Source: an uncultured Coriobacteriia bacterium
Lineage (GTDB): Bacteria > Actinomycetota > Coriobacteriia > Coriobacteriales > QAMH01
Assembly: GCA_948466335.1 (NCBI GenBank)
Contig: CAOKAE010000004.1
Location: 65,342 to 129,341, forward strand
Reading direction: 5' to 3'
DNA length: 64,000 bases
In this document: positions 41,687 to 50,222 of the stretch, one piece after another
How the letters are laid out: each line of letters starts with the position of its first letter
How positions within the stretch are numbered: the stretch's first letter is position 1
Program-made: the position numbers and the translations under genes
The notes under the pieces: generated by a model
Databases searched by the model: none
What the model saw: only the letters and a program-made list of their open reading frames with translations
Told to the model about the DNA's origin: nothing

Positions 41687-44302
41687 CTATTCCTCCCCCA
41701 CAAGTCGTGACGAGGCGATCAGACCGCAGTCAGGGTCGTAGGGGCGACCGAATGCCTCGGGGTAGCGCTCGGCGAGCGCGAAGACGTCGACTTTCTCGAT
41801 GTTCACCAAAAAGCCGCTCGTGACCTCTCCGGCAGCATGGCGTGACGTAGTCGCCGTAGGCGCGATCAGGTTGTTCGCACCACCACGGTCAAGGCCTCCC
41901 GTGCCGAGTACGACACCGTCAACGCGAGCGCCGTGATCCTGCGATATGGCGCCGGGCATGATGCGCTCGGTCACGCGCACGCCACCCATGACGGAACCGC
42001 GTTCGTTGTAGATGCGCACGATGTCGCCGCTTTCGAGACCAAGCTTGCCTGCGTCCTTGGGATGCACCCATACAGGCTCGTACTTGTAGCCATCGGGACC
42101 CGTCACCTTGACGTACTCCTCCATCTCGCGGAACCAGGTGACGTCATCGAGGTTTGCGTGCACGCGCCAGCGCGGGTGATTCGATACGAGCAGGAACGGA
42201 TACTTGCGTCCACGCTCGAGATATTGGCGCTCCTCATGTCCTGCACCCTGGTCAATCCAGTGCGGGATGGGGCCGCGTTCCTTGTCATCGGGGAAGTTCT
42301 GGGCAAGTGCCGTCGAATAGTATTCGAGCTTGCCCGATGGTGTGGAAAGCGGATTGGCCTCGGGATCCTCGTAAAAGCCGATGAGGCCAGCTGGCATGTC
42401 CTGCCAGTCTTCCTTCGTGGGGAAGGCGTAGTACTGCTTCTCCTTAAATTCCTCGAAGTCCATCTTCTGGGCAGCGCCCGTGTTCTCGAAGCCGGCCTGT
42501 ATGTACTCCTCGCAGGTCTTGCCGCCCATATAGCGCTCATAGAGGTTTTCGTAGATGCCACCGTACTTCTCGAGCTTCTTGGCGACCTCACCGACCGCCT
42601 CCATGTCGGACATGGATTCCATGCGCGGTTGAATTGCCTGCTGCTCGTAGTAGATGAGTGTCCACTGCCCGTTGTCGTTATCAGTGCCAATGTCCTCGGT
42701 CTCGAACTTCGTATTCGTCGGCAAGATGATGTCGGCGAAGTAGCAATCGTTTTCGAGCCAGGGGTGCTGGATGATGACGAACTCGATGGAAGGGTCACGT
42801 AGGGCATCCTGCATGGCATTGCCGCCGTTCCAGCACGTCTCCCAGCATGGCGAGTCGGACCAGATCATGTGCAGACGCTCGTTGCCCTCAAGCGGGAAGG
42901 TGAATGGGCCGTTGAACTGGTCGGGACGTGGCATGCCAGCGGACAGGTGCCCATACCATTGAATCGGCGGATCCATGATCGCCTCGGGAATCATGGTCTT
43001 GGGAATGAAGCTGTCCGGGAAGCTGCGATACCAGCCGCGATACGCCGGGGACGGATCGGGAATTTCGACCGACGGGGGTAGCGGCGTCACGGTCGGGATG
43101 CCGTAGAGCGTCCACTCCATGAACTTGAACTGGTTAGCGCCCGGCTTGCCCAATCCCTGCATGCCGAGCAAGGCCACCTCAAGACGAGCCGGCTCGTGTG
43201 CGAAGCAGCTGCGGATGTAACTTCCGCCGTTGCAGTGCGCAATCGAAACGGCATGCTGCGCCCAATAGCGTGCAAATGCCTTGATGGTGTAGCTCGGAAC
43301 GCCGCAGATGGCCTCGGCCCACTTGGGGGTCTTGGGAACGCCATCTTCACCGCCCATGACATAGTACTTGAAGTTCTCGAAGCCCACGGCATGGGTATCC
43401 AGGTACTCCTGGTCATACGTGCCTTCCTTAATCCAAGTGTAGGCAATCGCGAGCTGCAACGCGGCATCGGTGTTGGGTAGGACCGGAATCCACTTGTCGG
43501 CATGGACGGCGTTCGTGTAATTCACGTCGGGTGCGATGTGAACCTGCTTGACGCCGATTTCGGTGAACCAGAAGCAGATGCGGCTTGCCATCATGCCGCC
43601 CCAGCCCAAAGGCGTCGTTTCGGGGTCGGCACCCCAGAAGAGCACGGCATCGCCATTTTCCGAGATATCTTTGATGACGTTGTTCTGGAAGGCGTTCTGC
43701 CCCAGCGGGTCCATGCCCCAGATGTGCTTGGCACCCCAGTACCAACCCTCCCAGCTATCGGGCTGACGGGTTTGCAAGGTGTAGCTGCCGATAAGGTCGA
43801 ACATGCGGCTCTGGCAACCATGCGGCGCATGCACCATCTTGGTCTCACCGTGCCCGTCAAGCTCGAGCAGAATGGATGCCGGGCCATACGTCTCTTGCAC
43901 GCGCTTTATCTCTGCGGCAATGATGTCGGTTGCCTCGTCCCAGGAAATGCGCTCGTACTTGCTCGTGCCGCGGTTCTGCGGGTTACGCTCCCCATCCGGG
44001 TCCCAATCCACGCGTTTGAGCGGATACGGAATGCGGTTCTTGGAGTAAACGCGCTTCTTGTAGCACAGAGACAGTGGCGAAATGAGTGTCTTGAAGCCTG
44101 GCTCGAAGGTCTTGCCTCGGGCCTCGATTTTCCAGGCGTTGAGCTCCTCGGGTGTCTGATGCTCGTCGAAGTGCAACGGGCGAATGCGGATAATCTTGTC
44201 GTTTTCCCTATCGACGTCGACCGTACAGGCGTTGCTTCCCAAGCCGAAGCTATCGAAGCCCAGGCCTTTCACGATTGGCGTTCCCGTTACGTCTTGTTCC
44301 AT
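41687..44302 (-). CDS. athL: Pyrogallol-phloroglucinol transhydroxylase-like large subunit
   Basis: An 871-residue DMSO reductase superfamily protein. It lacks the four N-terminal cysteines that hold a 4Fe-4S cluster in most relatives, as in the transhydroxylase large subunit. The active-site region has His151 in DGHGETK and Asp182-Ser183 in PDSWEGWYWG, which correspond by spacing to the His, Asp and Mo-ligand Ser of the Pelobacter enzyme. Cofactor blocks include FWGADPETTPLGW and SDSPCWETCWNGGNAM. The known reaction isomerises pyrogallol to phloroglucinol without net redox change, opening anaerobic degradation of gallate-type phenols. No signal peptide; GGGAGGGA precedes ATG 44302. A related hydroxytransferase or dehydroxylase remains possible. 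Confidence 0.85.
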   Translation of the reverse strand: MEQDVTGTPIVKGLGFDSFGLGSNACTVDVDRENDKIIRIRPLHFDEHQTPEELNAWKIEARGKTFEPGFKTLISPLSLCYKKRVYSKNRIPYPLKRVDWDPDGERNPQNRGTSKYERISWDEATDIIAAEIKRVQETYGPASILLELDGHGETKMVHAPHGCQSRMFDLIGSYTLQTRQPDSWEGWYWGAKHIWGMDPLGQNAFQNNVIKDISENGDAVLFWGADPETTPLGWGGMMASRICFWFTEIGVKQVHIAPDVNYTNAVHADKWIPVLPNTDAALQLAIAYTWIKEGTYDQEYLDTHAVGFENFKYYVMGGEDGVPKTPKWAEAICGVPSYTIKAFARYWAQHAVSIAHCNGGSYIRSCFAHEPARLEVALLGMQGLGKPGANQFKFMEWTLYGIPTVTPLPPSVEIPDPSPAYRGWYRSFPDSFIPKTMIPEAIMDPPIQWYGHLSAGMPRPDQFNGPFTFPLEGNERLHMIWSDSPCWETCWNGGNAMQDALRDPSIEFVIIQHPWLENDCYFADIILPTNTKFETEDIGTDNDNGQWTLIYYEQQAIQPRMESMSDMEAVGEVAKKLEKYGGIYENLYERYMGGKTCEEYIQAGFENTGAAQKMDFEEFKEKQYYAFPTKEDWQDMPAGLIGFYEDPEANPLSTPSGKLEYYSTALAQNFPDDKERGPIPHWIDQGAGHEERQYLERGRKYPFLLVSNHPRWRVHANLDDVTWFREMEEYVKVTGPDGYKYEPVWVHPKDAGKLGLESGDIVRIYNERGSVMGGVRVTERIMPGAISQDHGARVDGVVLGTGGLDRGGANNLIAPTATTSRHAAGEVTSGFLVNIEKVDVFALAERYPEAFGRPYDPDCGLIASSRLVGEE

Positions 44303-44354
44303 CTGGTCTCCCTCCCTCGATTTCTTCTATCGCCCCTACGTTTCACGCTTTGGC

Positions 44355-44546
44355 TCATGCACTCGGAGGCGTCGGCGCGGAGGGCGATGTGGGTACGGAG
44401 GGGACGGCCGGTGCGGCGGGCGCGCCAGGCATCGGCGGAATCGCCGGCATGTCGGGAACCGCTTCTGCTCCACAATTGGGACACTTCGTTGCAGTCGCCT
44501 CAACAACGGCACCACACATCGGACATTCGATGCTTTGCTGATCCAT
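44355..44546 (-). CDS. Small zinc-ribbon protein upstream of athL
   Basis: A 63-residue protein: CPMCGAVVEATATKCPNCGA forms a complete two-CxxC zinc ribbon, followed by a Pro/Ala-rich tail (PAIPPMPGAPAAPAVPSVPT). It is the first gene of the minus-strand athLS operon, 52 bases ahead of athL. ATG 44546 is used because the ribbon begins there; an earlier in-frame ATG at 44567 is possible. It may be a small regulatory or metal-handling protein; no function is known. Confidence 0.7.
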   Translation of the reverse strand: MDQQSIECPMCGAVVEATATKCPNCGAEAVPDMPAIPPMPGAPAAPAVPSVPTSPSAPTPPSA

Positions 44547-44770
44547 GCTCGGTGGTCTGAAACACATGTTCTTTTCCTTTCCTTCAGATAATCTGGCTCA
44601 TTTCTTTTCCGGGGAAAACGCCCGGATACCCCGTCGTATATGGGCCGTGAGCTTGGGGAATGGCAAGAGACTATCAAGCTTGATTTTTTTTCGCGTCGGG
44701 TCGTAGTATTGAAAAAGGGTTGACCTGAACGACTTTGTAAGGGCATCGGTATGACAAGGAGTGCGCAACA

Positions 44771-46297
44771 TTGACCGAGTCATCATCCCCTGCGGACAAG
44801 CCGAAGGGCACGCCGTCTGGCCTTCTCTACACGTACACGCTTGCCGCTATCGGTTTTGGATTCATGATTGGCTGGGACGTCTTCGGACTGTATGCCCCAG
44901 CCCTTCCACTGCTCGCGTTCGTGGACATCACGCAGGCGTTCGTCCTATCGTTTCTCGGCGTTTGTGCAATGTCGATTTCATACGTCGTCTACAGCCATTT
45001 TGCATCGCAGGCGCTCGCACGCTATCGCTTGCTCGCCATCACCGCGACAATCTGTGGCCAGGGCGTCGTCATCTGCGCCGCCATCCACCTGATAGGGCCA
45101 CTTCCCCTCGCGGTCGACATGATCGCGTGGCTCTTGTTTGGGTTTAGCAAGGCCACCATCTGCATGGTCTGGTGCGTCTTTTTGAGCTCGCTTCCCACAC
45201 GACGCACTGGTGTCTCGATTGGCGCCGGCGGCGTCTTGGGGTCTATCGCATTCCTCGCCGTCTCTCTCACGCAGCCTGCTTTGATAACGCTCATCGGCGT
45301 TTCGGCGCTTTGCATCCTGTCTGTTCTGGTCCTCTTCGTGCTCTTCAGAGGTTCCGTAGACGAGGTGCCCCTTGACGACGAAAGCTACCGAAACACTCGG
45401 AGCACGCTCAGCAAATCGGCCGCTCTGTCCTCCGGAGCGCAGGGAGCAATCTACGGATTCATCACGTTTTACGTGTGCCTGTTGGGTTCGCAGACTGCCA
45501 TCATCGTGGGCGCAAGCGGCATCGTGGGTTGCATCTGCGTCGTCATCATCATGTTCATCGCCCCAAAGGCCAGCTTCGACAACGGCATCGTGCAGCGTAT
45601 CTCGCAACCCGTCATCGTCCTCGGCCTCGTCTTGCTGCCCTTCCTCGCCGTCGAACAACGCATCATCTGCGGCATACTCGTCAACGTCGCCCTCGCGTTC
45701 GCGAACATCGCGACCTGGTGTACCGTAGCCGTCGAGAACCGCGAATTCAGGCTCCAGCCCATACTGCGATTTTCCACGAGGCAAGCGCCCCTGTGGATTG
45801 GCTTCATCGTCGGCGCACTCATCACGACCATCTTCGGCTCCTCGCTCAACGAGCCATCTGGCCCGCTTGGCGTCATCGTCATCATACTCGTGGTCTTCCT
45901 TGCCATCGCATTCTCGGTGTACGGGGCCAACGATTCCGAAGCGAAGCGCCAACTCGAGGATCTCATGCTGATGGACGGCGGATCATCCGAAGATGAATTG
46001 AGCCAAGGCAAGGCCGCACGCGCTGCCGCGCCCATCGATGCTGGCTCTGAAGATTCCTTCAACGAGCGTTGCGCTCGCGTGTGCGACGAATTTGGCCTGT
46101 CGCCACGCGAACGAGAAGTCTTCCTCATGCTCGCAAAGGGCAGAAACGCCAAGATTATCCAGGAAGAGCTCTGCGTAAGCGCATCAACTGTCAAAACCCA
46201 CATCTATCGCATCTATCGCAAGATGGGAATCAACTCGCAGCAGCTTCTCATCGACACGATCGACAGACGCAACCCTTCCGAAGGCCTTCCGCGGTAA
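44771..46297 (+). CDS. Twelve-helix membrane LuxR-family regulator
   Basis: A 508-residue regulator with about 12 transmembrane helices (residues 20-400), resembling an MFS carrier body, and a C-terminal LuxR helix-turn-helix (LSPREREVFLMLAKGRNAKI, then SASTVKTHIYRIYRKMGI). This architecture is typical of Eggerthella-type gut actinobacteria, in which such membrane LuxR proteins control adjacent substrate-specific molybdoenzymes. It stands between the athLS operon and molybdoenzyme pair C, so it likely controls one or both. The start is TTG 44771 with AAGGAG nine bases upstream; no ATG fits better. The helix bundle may bind the inducer directly. Confidence 0.9.
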   Translation: MTESSSPADKPKGTPSGLLYTYTLAAIGFGFMIGWDVFGLYAPALPLLAFVDITQAFVLSFLGVCAMSISYVVYSHFASQALARYRLLAITATICGQGVVICAAIHLIGPLPLAVDMIAWLLFGFSKATICMVWCVFLSSLPTRRTGVSIGAGGVLGSIAFLAVSLTQPALITLIGVSALCILSVLVLFVLFRGSVDEVPLDDESYRNTRSTLSKSAALSSGAQGAIYGFITFYVCLLGSQTAIIVGASGIVGCICVVIIMFIAPKASFDNGIVQRISQPVIVLGLVLLPFLAVEQRIICGILVNVALAFANIATWCTVAVENREFRLQPILRFSTRQAPLWIGFIVGALITTIFGSSLNEPSGPLGVIVIILVVFLAIAFSVYGANDSEAKRQLEDLMLMDGGSSEDELSQGKAARAAAPIDAGSEDSFNERCARVCDEFGLSPREREVFLMLAKGRNAKIIQEELCVSASTVKTHIYRIYRKMGINSQQLLIDTIDRRNPSEGLPR

Positions 46298-46315
46298 TCG
46301 GATTATCCGATTACC
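46293..46315 (+). promoter_or_regulatory. Palindrome between the LuxR regulator and molybdoenzyme C
   Basis: GGTAATCGGA and TCCGATTACC are perfect 10-base arms around TTA; the left arm includes the LuxR stop codon. A second inverted pair, CAATCGAA/TTCGATTG, lies at 46357-46388 just before the molybdoenzyme Shine-Dalgarno. Either could be a regulator site; the first may instead be a weak terminator. Confidence 0.5.
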
Positions 46316-46401
46316 AATCGTTTAAACCGAAAACGCCCAGCTCCAGAGCGCCCATACAATCGAAGTGCTAACGATATGCATTCGATTGGGGAGGAGGAGC
46401 C

Positions 46402-48660
46402 ATGGCTCTACCCAAGACAGCGGACAATCCCGAAGGTCGCATCTGGAGATGGGAGGAAGACGGCTACGAGGTCATCCGCAGCAGCGCTCGTTCCGGTCCG
46501 GGATGCCACGACAACTGCGGTGTTCTGCTCTACGTGAAAGACGGCAAGCTCGAGAAAATCGAGGGTGACCCCGAGAATCCCTACAACCAGGGTCGACTGT
46601 GCCCGAGATGCCTGGCCTTCAAGGAGATGCTCTACCACCCCGACCGCTTGCTCTACCCGATGAAACGCGCTCGTGAAGACCGCGGCAAAGATGCCTTCGA
46701 GCGTATCACCTGGGACGAGGCAACGGAAATCATTCTGCGCGAAATGGGCAAGGTCATCGATACCTACGGCGCCGAGTCCATCTGGGTCACGCAGGGCACG
46801 GGTCGCGATATCAACGGATACGGCCCCCTCATGGCACGCTACCTCGGCACACCCAACTATGGCACGGGATTTCTCTCGGGCATCGCATGCTACGCGCCGC
46901 GTCGCTTCAGCACTGCCCTGAAGTCCGGCGGGCTGTTCATCGCCGACTACTCCCAATACATGCCCGACCGCTACGACGACCCACGTTGGGTACGTCCCGA
47001 ATACATCCTCATTTGGGGCAATAACCCTGTCGTCGCCAATTCCGATGGCACCCTCGGCCATTGGGTCGTCGAGTGCATGAAGCGCGGTAGTAAGCTCATC
47101 ACCATCGATCCGAAGCTCACGTGGCTCGCAGGCAAATCCGAGGTCTTCCTGCAGTTGCGTCCCGGCACCGACACGGCGCTCGCCATGGCGCTCTGCAATC
47201 ACATCATCGCGAACAACCTACAAGACCAGGAGTTCTGCGACAATTGGTGCTACGGCTACAATGAGTTTGCCGAACACCTTAAACCATACACGCCCGAATG
47301 GGCCGCCGAGATTTGCGGTGTCGATGCCGAGCTCATCAAGGAGGCGGCCATTAAGATCGGCGAAGCCGAGAACTGCTGCCTGCAGTGGGGCGTCGCTATG
47401 GATCACACCTCCGAGGGCTTCGTAACCGGCATGGCTGCTTACGACCTCATGGCCCTGACAGGCAACTTCGAAAACCCGGGCGGCATGGTAAACGCACCGT
47501 TTGCCTTCGACGTGAACATCCCCTGGTCCGCGGGCGATGATTGGGAGCTTTGCACGCGCGACCTTCCCAACGAGGACAAGAAGATATGCGGAGACTGGCC
47601 AGCCAATAAGGCGATGCACGCAATCAGCCCCGACGATCTTCTTGTCGCCATGGAAACTGGGGAGCCTTACCCCATCAAGGCGATGTGGATGATGCAAAAC
47701 AACGCCCTTGCGTGCATGGGCGCTGCCCCCCAACGCATCATCAAGGCTCTCCAGGAAAACATGGATTTCAACGTCGTCGTCGACCTTTTCCTGACGCCTA
47801 CTGCGCTCGCTTGTGCGGACGTTCTGCTACCAGCAGCAACGTTCGCCGAGCGCATGGGCATCTATGGGCATCAGCCTTACCTCATCGGCACAATCAACCA
47901 GGCCATCGAGCCCCTCGGCGAGGTCAAACCCGACCAGGTCATCATGTACGAAATCGGCAAGAAGTTCGGCCGTGGCGAGGGCATGGACCAATGGGAGACA
48001 GAAGAGGAGTTCTACGACTTCTGCCTGCGCAAATCTGGCTTTGATTACAAGACTCTGCAGGAACGTTCCTGGGCATTCCCCGAATTTGAGTACGAAAAGC
48101 ACAAGAAGGGTCTGCTGCGACCTGACGGTCAGCCTGGCTTCAACACGATGACCGGTCGCTACAACTTTTACAGCCGCGAGATGGTCTTCTTCGGCTTCCC
48201 GCCGTTCCCGACGTACGAGGAACCGCCCGAAAGTCCCGTGTCGGCACCCGAGCTTGCCGAAAAATATCCACTCGTCCTGACCACGGGTGCGCGTCATTGG
48301 GGCTTCTTCCACTCGGAGCATCGCCAGAGTCCGTCCATGCGTAGGCTGCACCCCGAGCCGACAGTGCTTATCCATCCCGAGACAGCCGCGCAATACGGCA
48401 TCGAGGATGGAGATTGGGTCAAGATCGAGAACAACTTCGGTGACTGCAAGCAGAAGGCCAAGCTCACGAAGCGCATCCGCAAGGACACTGTCGCAGCCGA
48501 TCATGCATGGTGGTTCCCCGAGCGCGATCCCGGAGACGGAACCCTGTTTGGCGTCATGGAATCTAACATCAACAGGTTGATTCCCATGCGCCCGGGCAAG
48601 TCAGGACTCGGCGCTTCGTATAAGTCCCAGTTGTGCGCCATCAGCAAAATCGAGGAGTAA
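46402..48660 (+). CDS. Molybdopterin oxidoreductase, catalytic subunit C
   Basis: A 752-residue DMSO reductase superfamily enzyme. Cysteines 35, 39, 67 and 70 (CHDNC, GRLCPRC) should hold a 4Fe-4S cluster with CX3C spacing. The probable molybdenum ligand is Cys163 in SGIACYAPRRFS. Other blocks are DPKLTWLAGKSE, GNFENPGGMVN, LTPTALACADVLLP and TTGARHWGFFHSEHRQ. There is no Tat signal. It is shorter than enzymes A and B and may have a different substrate. GGAGGAGG precedes ATG 46402. Its ferredoxin partner follows after four bases. The layout matches the soluble catechol dehydroxylase type of gut actinobacteria, which is a hypothesis for the substrate class. Confidence 0.9.
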   Translation: MALPKTADNPEGRIWRWEEDGYEVIRSSARSGPGCHDNCGVLLYVKDGKLEKIEGDPENPYNQGRLCPRCLAFKEMLYHPDRLLYPMKRAREDRGKDAFERITWDEATEIILREMGKVIDTYGAESIWVTQGTGRDINGYGPLMARYLGTPNYGTGFLSGIACYAPRRFSTALKSGGLFIADYSQYMPDRYDDPRWVRPEYILIWGNNPVVANSDGTLGHWVVECMKRGSKLITIDPKLTWLAGKSEVFLQLRPGTDTALAMALCNHIIANNLQDQEFCDNWCYGYNEFAEHLKPYTPEWAAEICGVDAELIKEAAIKIGEAENCCLQWGVAMDHTSEGFVTGMAAYDLMALTGNFENPGGMVNAPFAFDVNIPWSAGDDWELCTRDLPNEDKKICGDWPANKAMHAISPDDLLVAMETGEPYPIKAMWMMQNNALACMGAAPQRIIKALQENMDFNVVVDLFLTPTALACADVLLPAATFAERMGIYGHQPYLIGTINQAIEPLGEVKPDQVIMYEIGKKFGRGEGMDQWETEEEFYDFCLRKSGFDYKTLQERSWAFPEFEYEKHKKGLLRPDGQPGFNTMTGRYNFYSREMVFFGFPPFPTYEEPPESPVSAPELAEKYPLVLTTGARHWGFFHSEHRQSPSMRRLHPEPTVLIHPETAAQYGIEDGDWVKIENNFGDCKQKAKLTKRIRKDTVAADHAWWFPERDPGDGTLFGVMESNINRLIPMRPGKSGLGASYKSQLCAISKIEE

Positions 48661-48664
48661 CATC

Positions 48665-48988
48665 ATGCGGAAATATCTCGCCATCGATTACGAATACTGC
48701 AGCGGATGCCACACCTGCGAAATCGCCTGTCAGCAGGAACACGACTTCACGCCAGACCAATATGGCATCGAGCTCAAGCAAATCGGCCCCGACCAGATTA
48801 CCGAGCGTCACTGGCAGTACGAATTCGTTCCCATCCCCACGGAGCGCTGTGACAAGTGCTCGTACAGGCAGACGTTCGGAAAGCCGCCAACGTGTGTCCA
48901 GCACTGCCAGGCCGGTTGCATCTACTACGGAACGCTCGAAGAGCTCGGGGAGAAAATCGACAAGAAGAAAGTCGCTATCTTTTCCTAG
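48665..48988 (+). CDS. 4Fe-4S ferredoxin subunit of molybdoenzyme pair C
   Basis: A 107-residue iron-sulfur protein, with Cys12, 15, 18 and 22 in YCSGCHTCEIAC and a second group in ERCDKCSYRQTFGKPPTCVQHC. It is the shortest of three homologous partners in the window (122 and 168 residues for the others). It begins four bases past the catalytic subunit stop, which suggests one complex and coupled translation. A 43-base perfect palindrome follows. Confidence 0.9.
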   Translation: MRKYLAIDYEYCSGCHTCEIACQQEHDFTPDQYGIELKQIGPDQITERHWQYEFVPIPTERCDKCSYRQTFGKPPTCVQHCQAGCIYYGTLEELGEKIDKKKVAIFS

Positions 48989-49001
48989 CCCTCCCTAATT
49001 T

Positions 49002-49044
49002 GCGGAATGGGGCAAGCGTCTCAAAAACGCTTGCCCCATTCCGC
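49002..49044. terminator. Bidirectional hairpin between pair C and LysR
   Basis: GCGGAATGGGGCAAGCGT and its exact complement form an 18-pair stem with a CTCAAAA loop. The last base is the first base of the LysR stop codon. Placed between two convergent genes, it should terminate both. Confidence 0.85.
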
Positions 49045-49967
49045 TATATGGCACGGGTAATGAAGTCTTCCTTCGTGAAGCCGCTCGTTTCATGCTGAAG
49101 GAAGGCCACGAAATCCAGCAGGCGCCCCGAGCTTCGCGACGTCTTCCACACAGGGCCAGCAAATAGTCGCGTATCCAAATCCTCAATGGGGATGAAAATG
49201 ATATTGCCGCCACCAAACACACGCAGGTGGTCAAGAGCCATCGCGACCGAATTGGTGGCAACGAGCGTTGCCATGAGCGCACCGACGTCACTCACGTCTT
49301 CCATCACCGAAACATCTACACCCGCATTCCTGAGCATGACGGAAATCTGCGCTTGCATGCTCTTTGCCTGGTTAAAGCGCGATGCGATTACATGCTCCGT
49401 TTTCAGATCTTCGATCTTGACCGACTTGCGCGACGCAAGCCGATGTCCTTTAGGCACCGCAAGTTTGTAGGAATCCGAATAGAGAATATTGTGTGAGAAC
49501 TGGTCGCCCTCGAAACCCTTGGCAAAAATCGTGAGCGCTATATCAATCTCGTCATTCATGAGGCAATTTTGCATCTCACCCAGTTCAAGCGTCCGAAACC
49601 GGAACTCGACCTCTGGATGCTTCTGCCTATAGCGCTCGCACAGCGGCGGCAGAAAAGTGCCGTACGAGCCCATGAGAAAGCCAATGCGCAGTATCGAGGA
49701 GATGCCCTCTTTGTAAAGGTCAAGCCGCTCAAGCGCCGTTTCGTAATCGGCCACGATCTTGGATGCGTCCTCCTTGAAGATAAGTCCCTCTTCCGTAAGA
49801 CGCACGGAATGTTTATCGCGAATGAAGAGCTTCGTGGAAAGCTCCTTCTCGAGCTTGGTAATGTGGTCGCTCAGCACGGATTGAGAGATGAAAAAGCCTT
49901 TCGCCGTTTCGGTGAAGTTGAGCTTCTCGGATAGAACAAGAAACTCGTAGAGGGTCTGTATACGCAT
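49044..49967 (-). CDS. LysR-family regulator
   Basis: A 307-residue LysR-type regulator. The N-terminal winged helix-turn-helix has LYEFLVLSEKLNFTETAKGF and FISQSVLSDHITKLEKELS; the effector domain follows with ILRIGFLMGSYGTFLPPL and DEIDIALTIF. ATG 49967 is preceded by GAGGAG; the longer frame upstream belongs to another reading. It converges on molybdoenzyme pair C, so regulation of that locus is possible but not the usual divergent layout. The effector is unknown, perhaps an aromatic compound. Confidence 0.9.
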   Translation of the reverse strand: MRIQTLYEFLVLSEKLNFTETAKGFFISQSVLSDHITKLEKELSTKLFIRDKHSVRLTEEGLIFKEDASKIVADYETALERLDLYKEGISSILRIGFLMGSYGTFLPPLCERYRQKHPEVEFRFRTLELGEMQNCLMNDEIDIALTIFAKGFEGDQFSHNILYSDSYKLAVPKGHRLASRKSVKIEDLKTEHVIASRFNQAKSMQAQISVMLRNAGVDVSVMEDVSDVGALMATLVATNSVAMALDHLRVFGGGNIIFIPIEDLDTRLFAGPVWKTSRSSGRLLDFVAFLQHETSGFTKEDFITRAI

Positions 49968-49980
49968 GGAGCTCCTCTCT

Positions 49981-50214
49981 TCACCCGATCTTCGGGGCGC
50001 GGGCGAGGAAGAAGCGGCAGTTGTGGCAGTTCTCCTTGCGGGCAACGCTGAAGTCCACATCGTAGGCGTCGAGCATTTCCATGGCGCCGGCGCGCTCGTA
50101 CCAGCCGCAATCGCAGATCGTGTTGATGCAGTCACGCGGGCAGATACCCGTGGCGTCGTGCGGGCAGTCCTTCGACATCGCCCCGTGGCAACCCCTATCT
50201 TCCCAGCAACGCAT
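49981..50214 (-). CDS. Cysteine-rich small protein
   Basis: A 77-residue protein with ten cysteines: MRCWEDRGCHG, CPHDATGICPRDC, NTICDCGWY and ENCHNCRFFLARAPKIG. Spacing suggests binding of one or two metal ions or an iron-sulfur cluster. No family is recognised. Its last 23 codons are duplicated as an isolated fragment at 37877, so this is a gene that has taken part in rearrangement. It lies between the LysR and NRAMP genes on the minus strand, 13 and eight bases from them, and could be cotranscribed with either. Confidence 0.65.
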   Translation of the reverse strand: MRCWEDRGCHGAMSKDCPHDATGICPRDCINTICDCGWYERAGAMEMLDAYDVDFSVARKENCHNCRFFLARAPKIG

Positions 50215-50222
50215 CTCTCACC

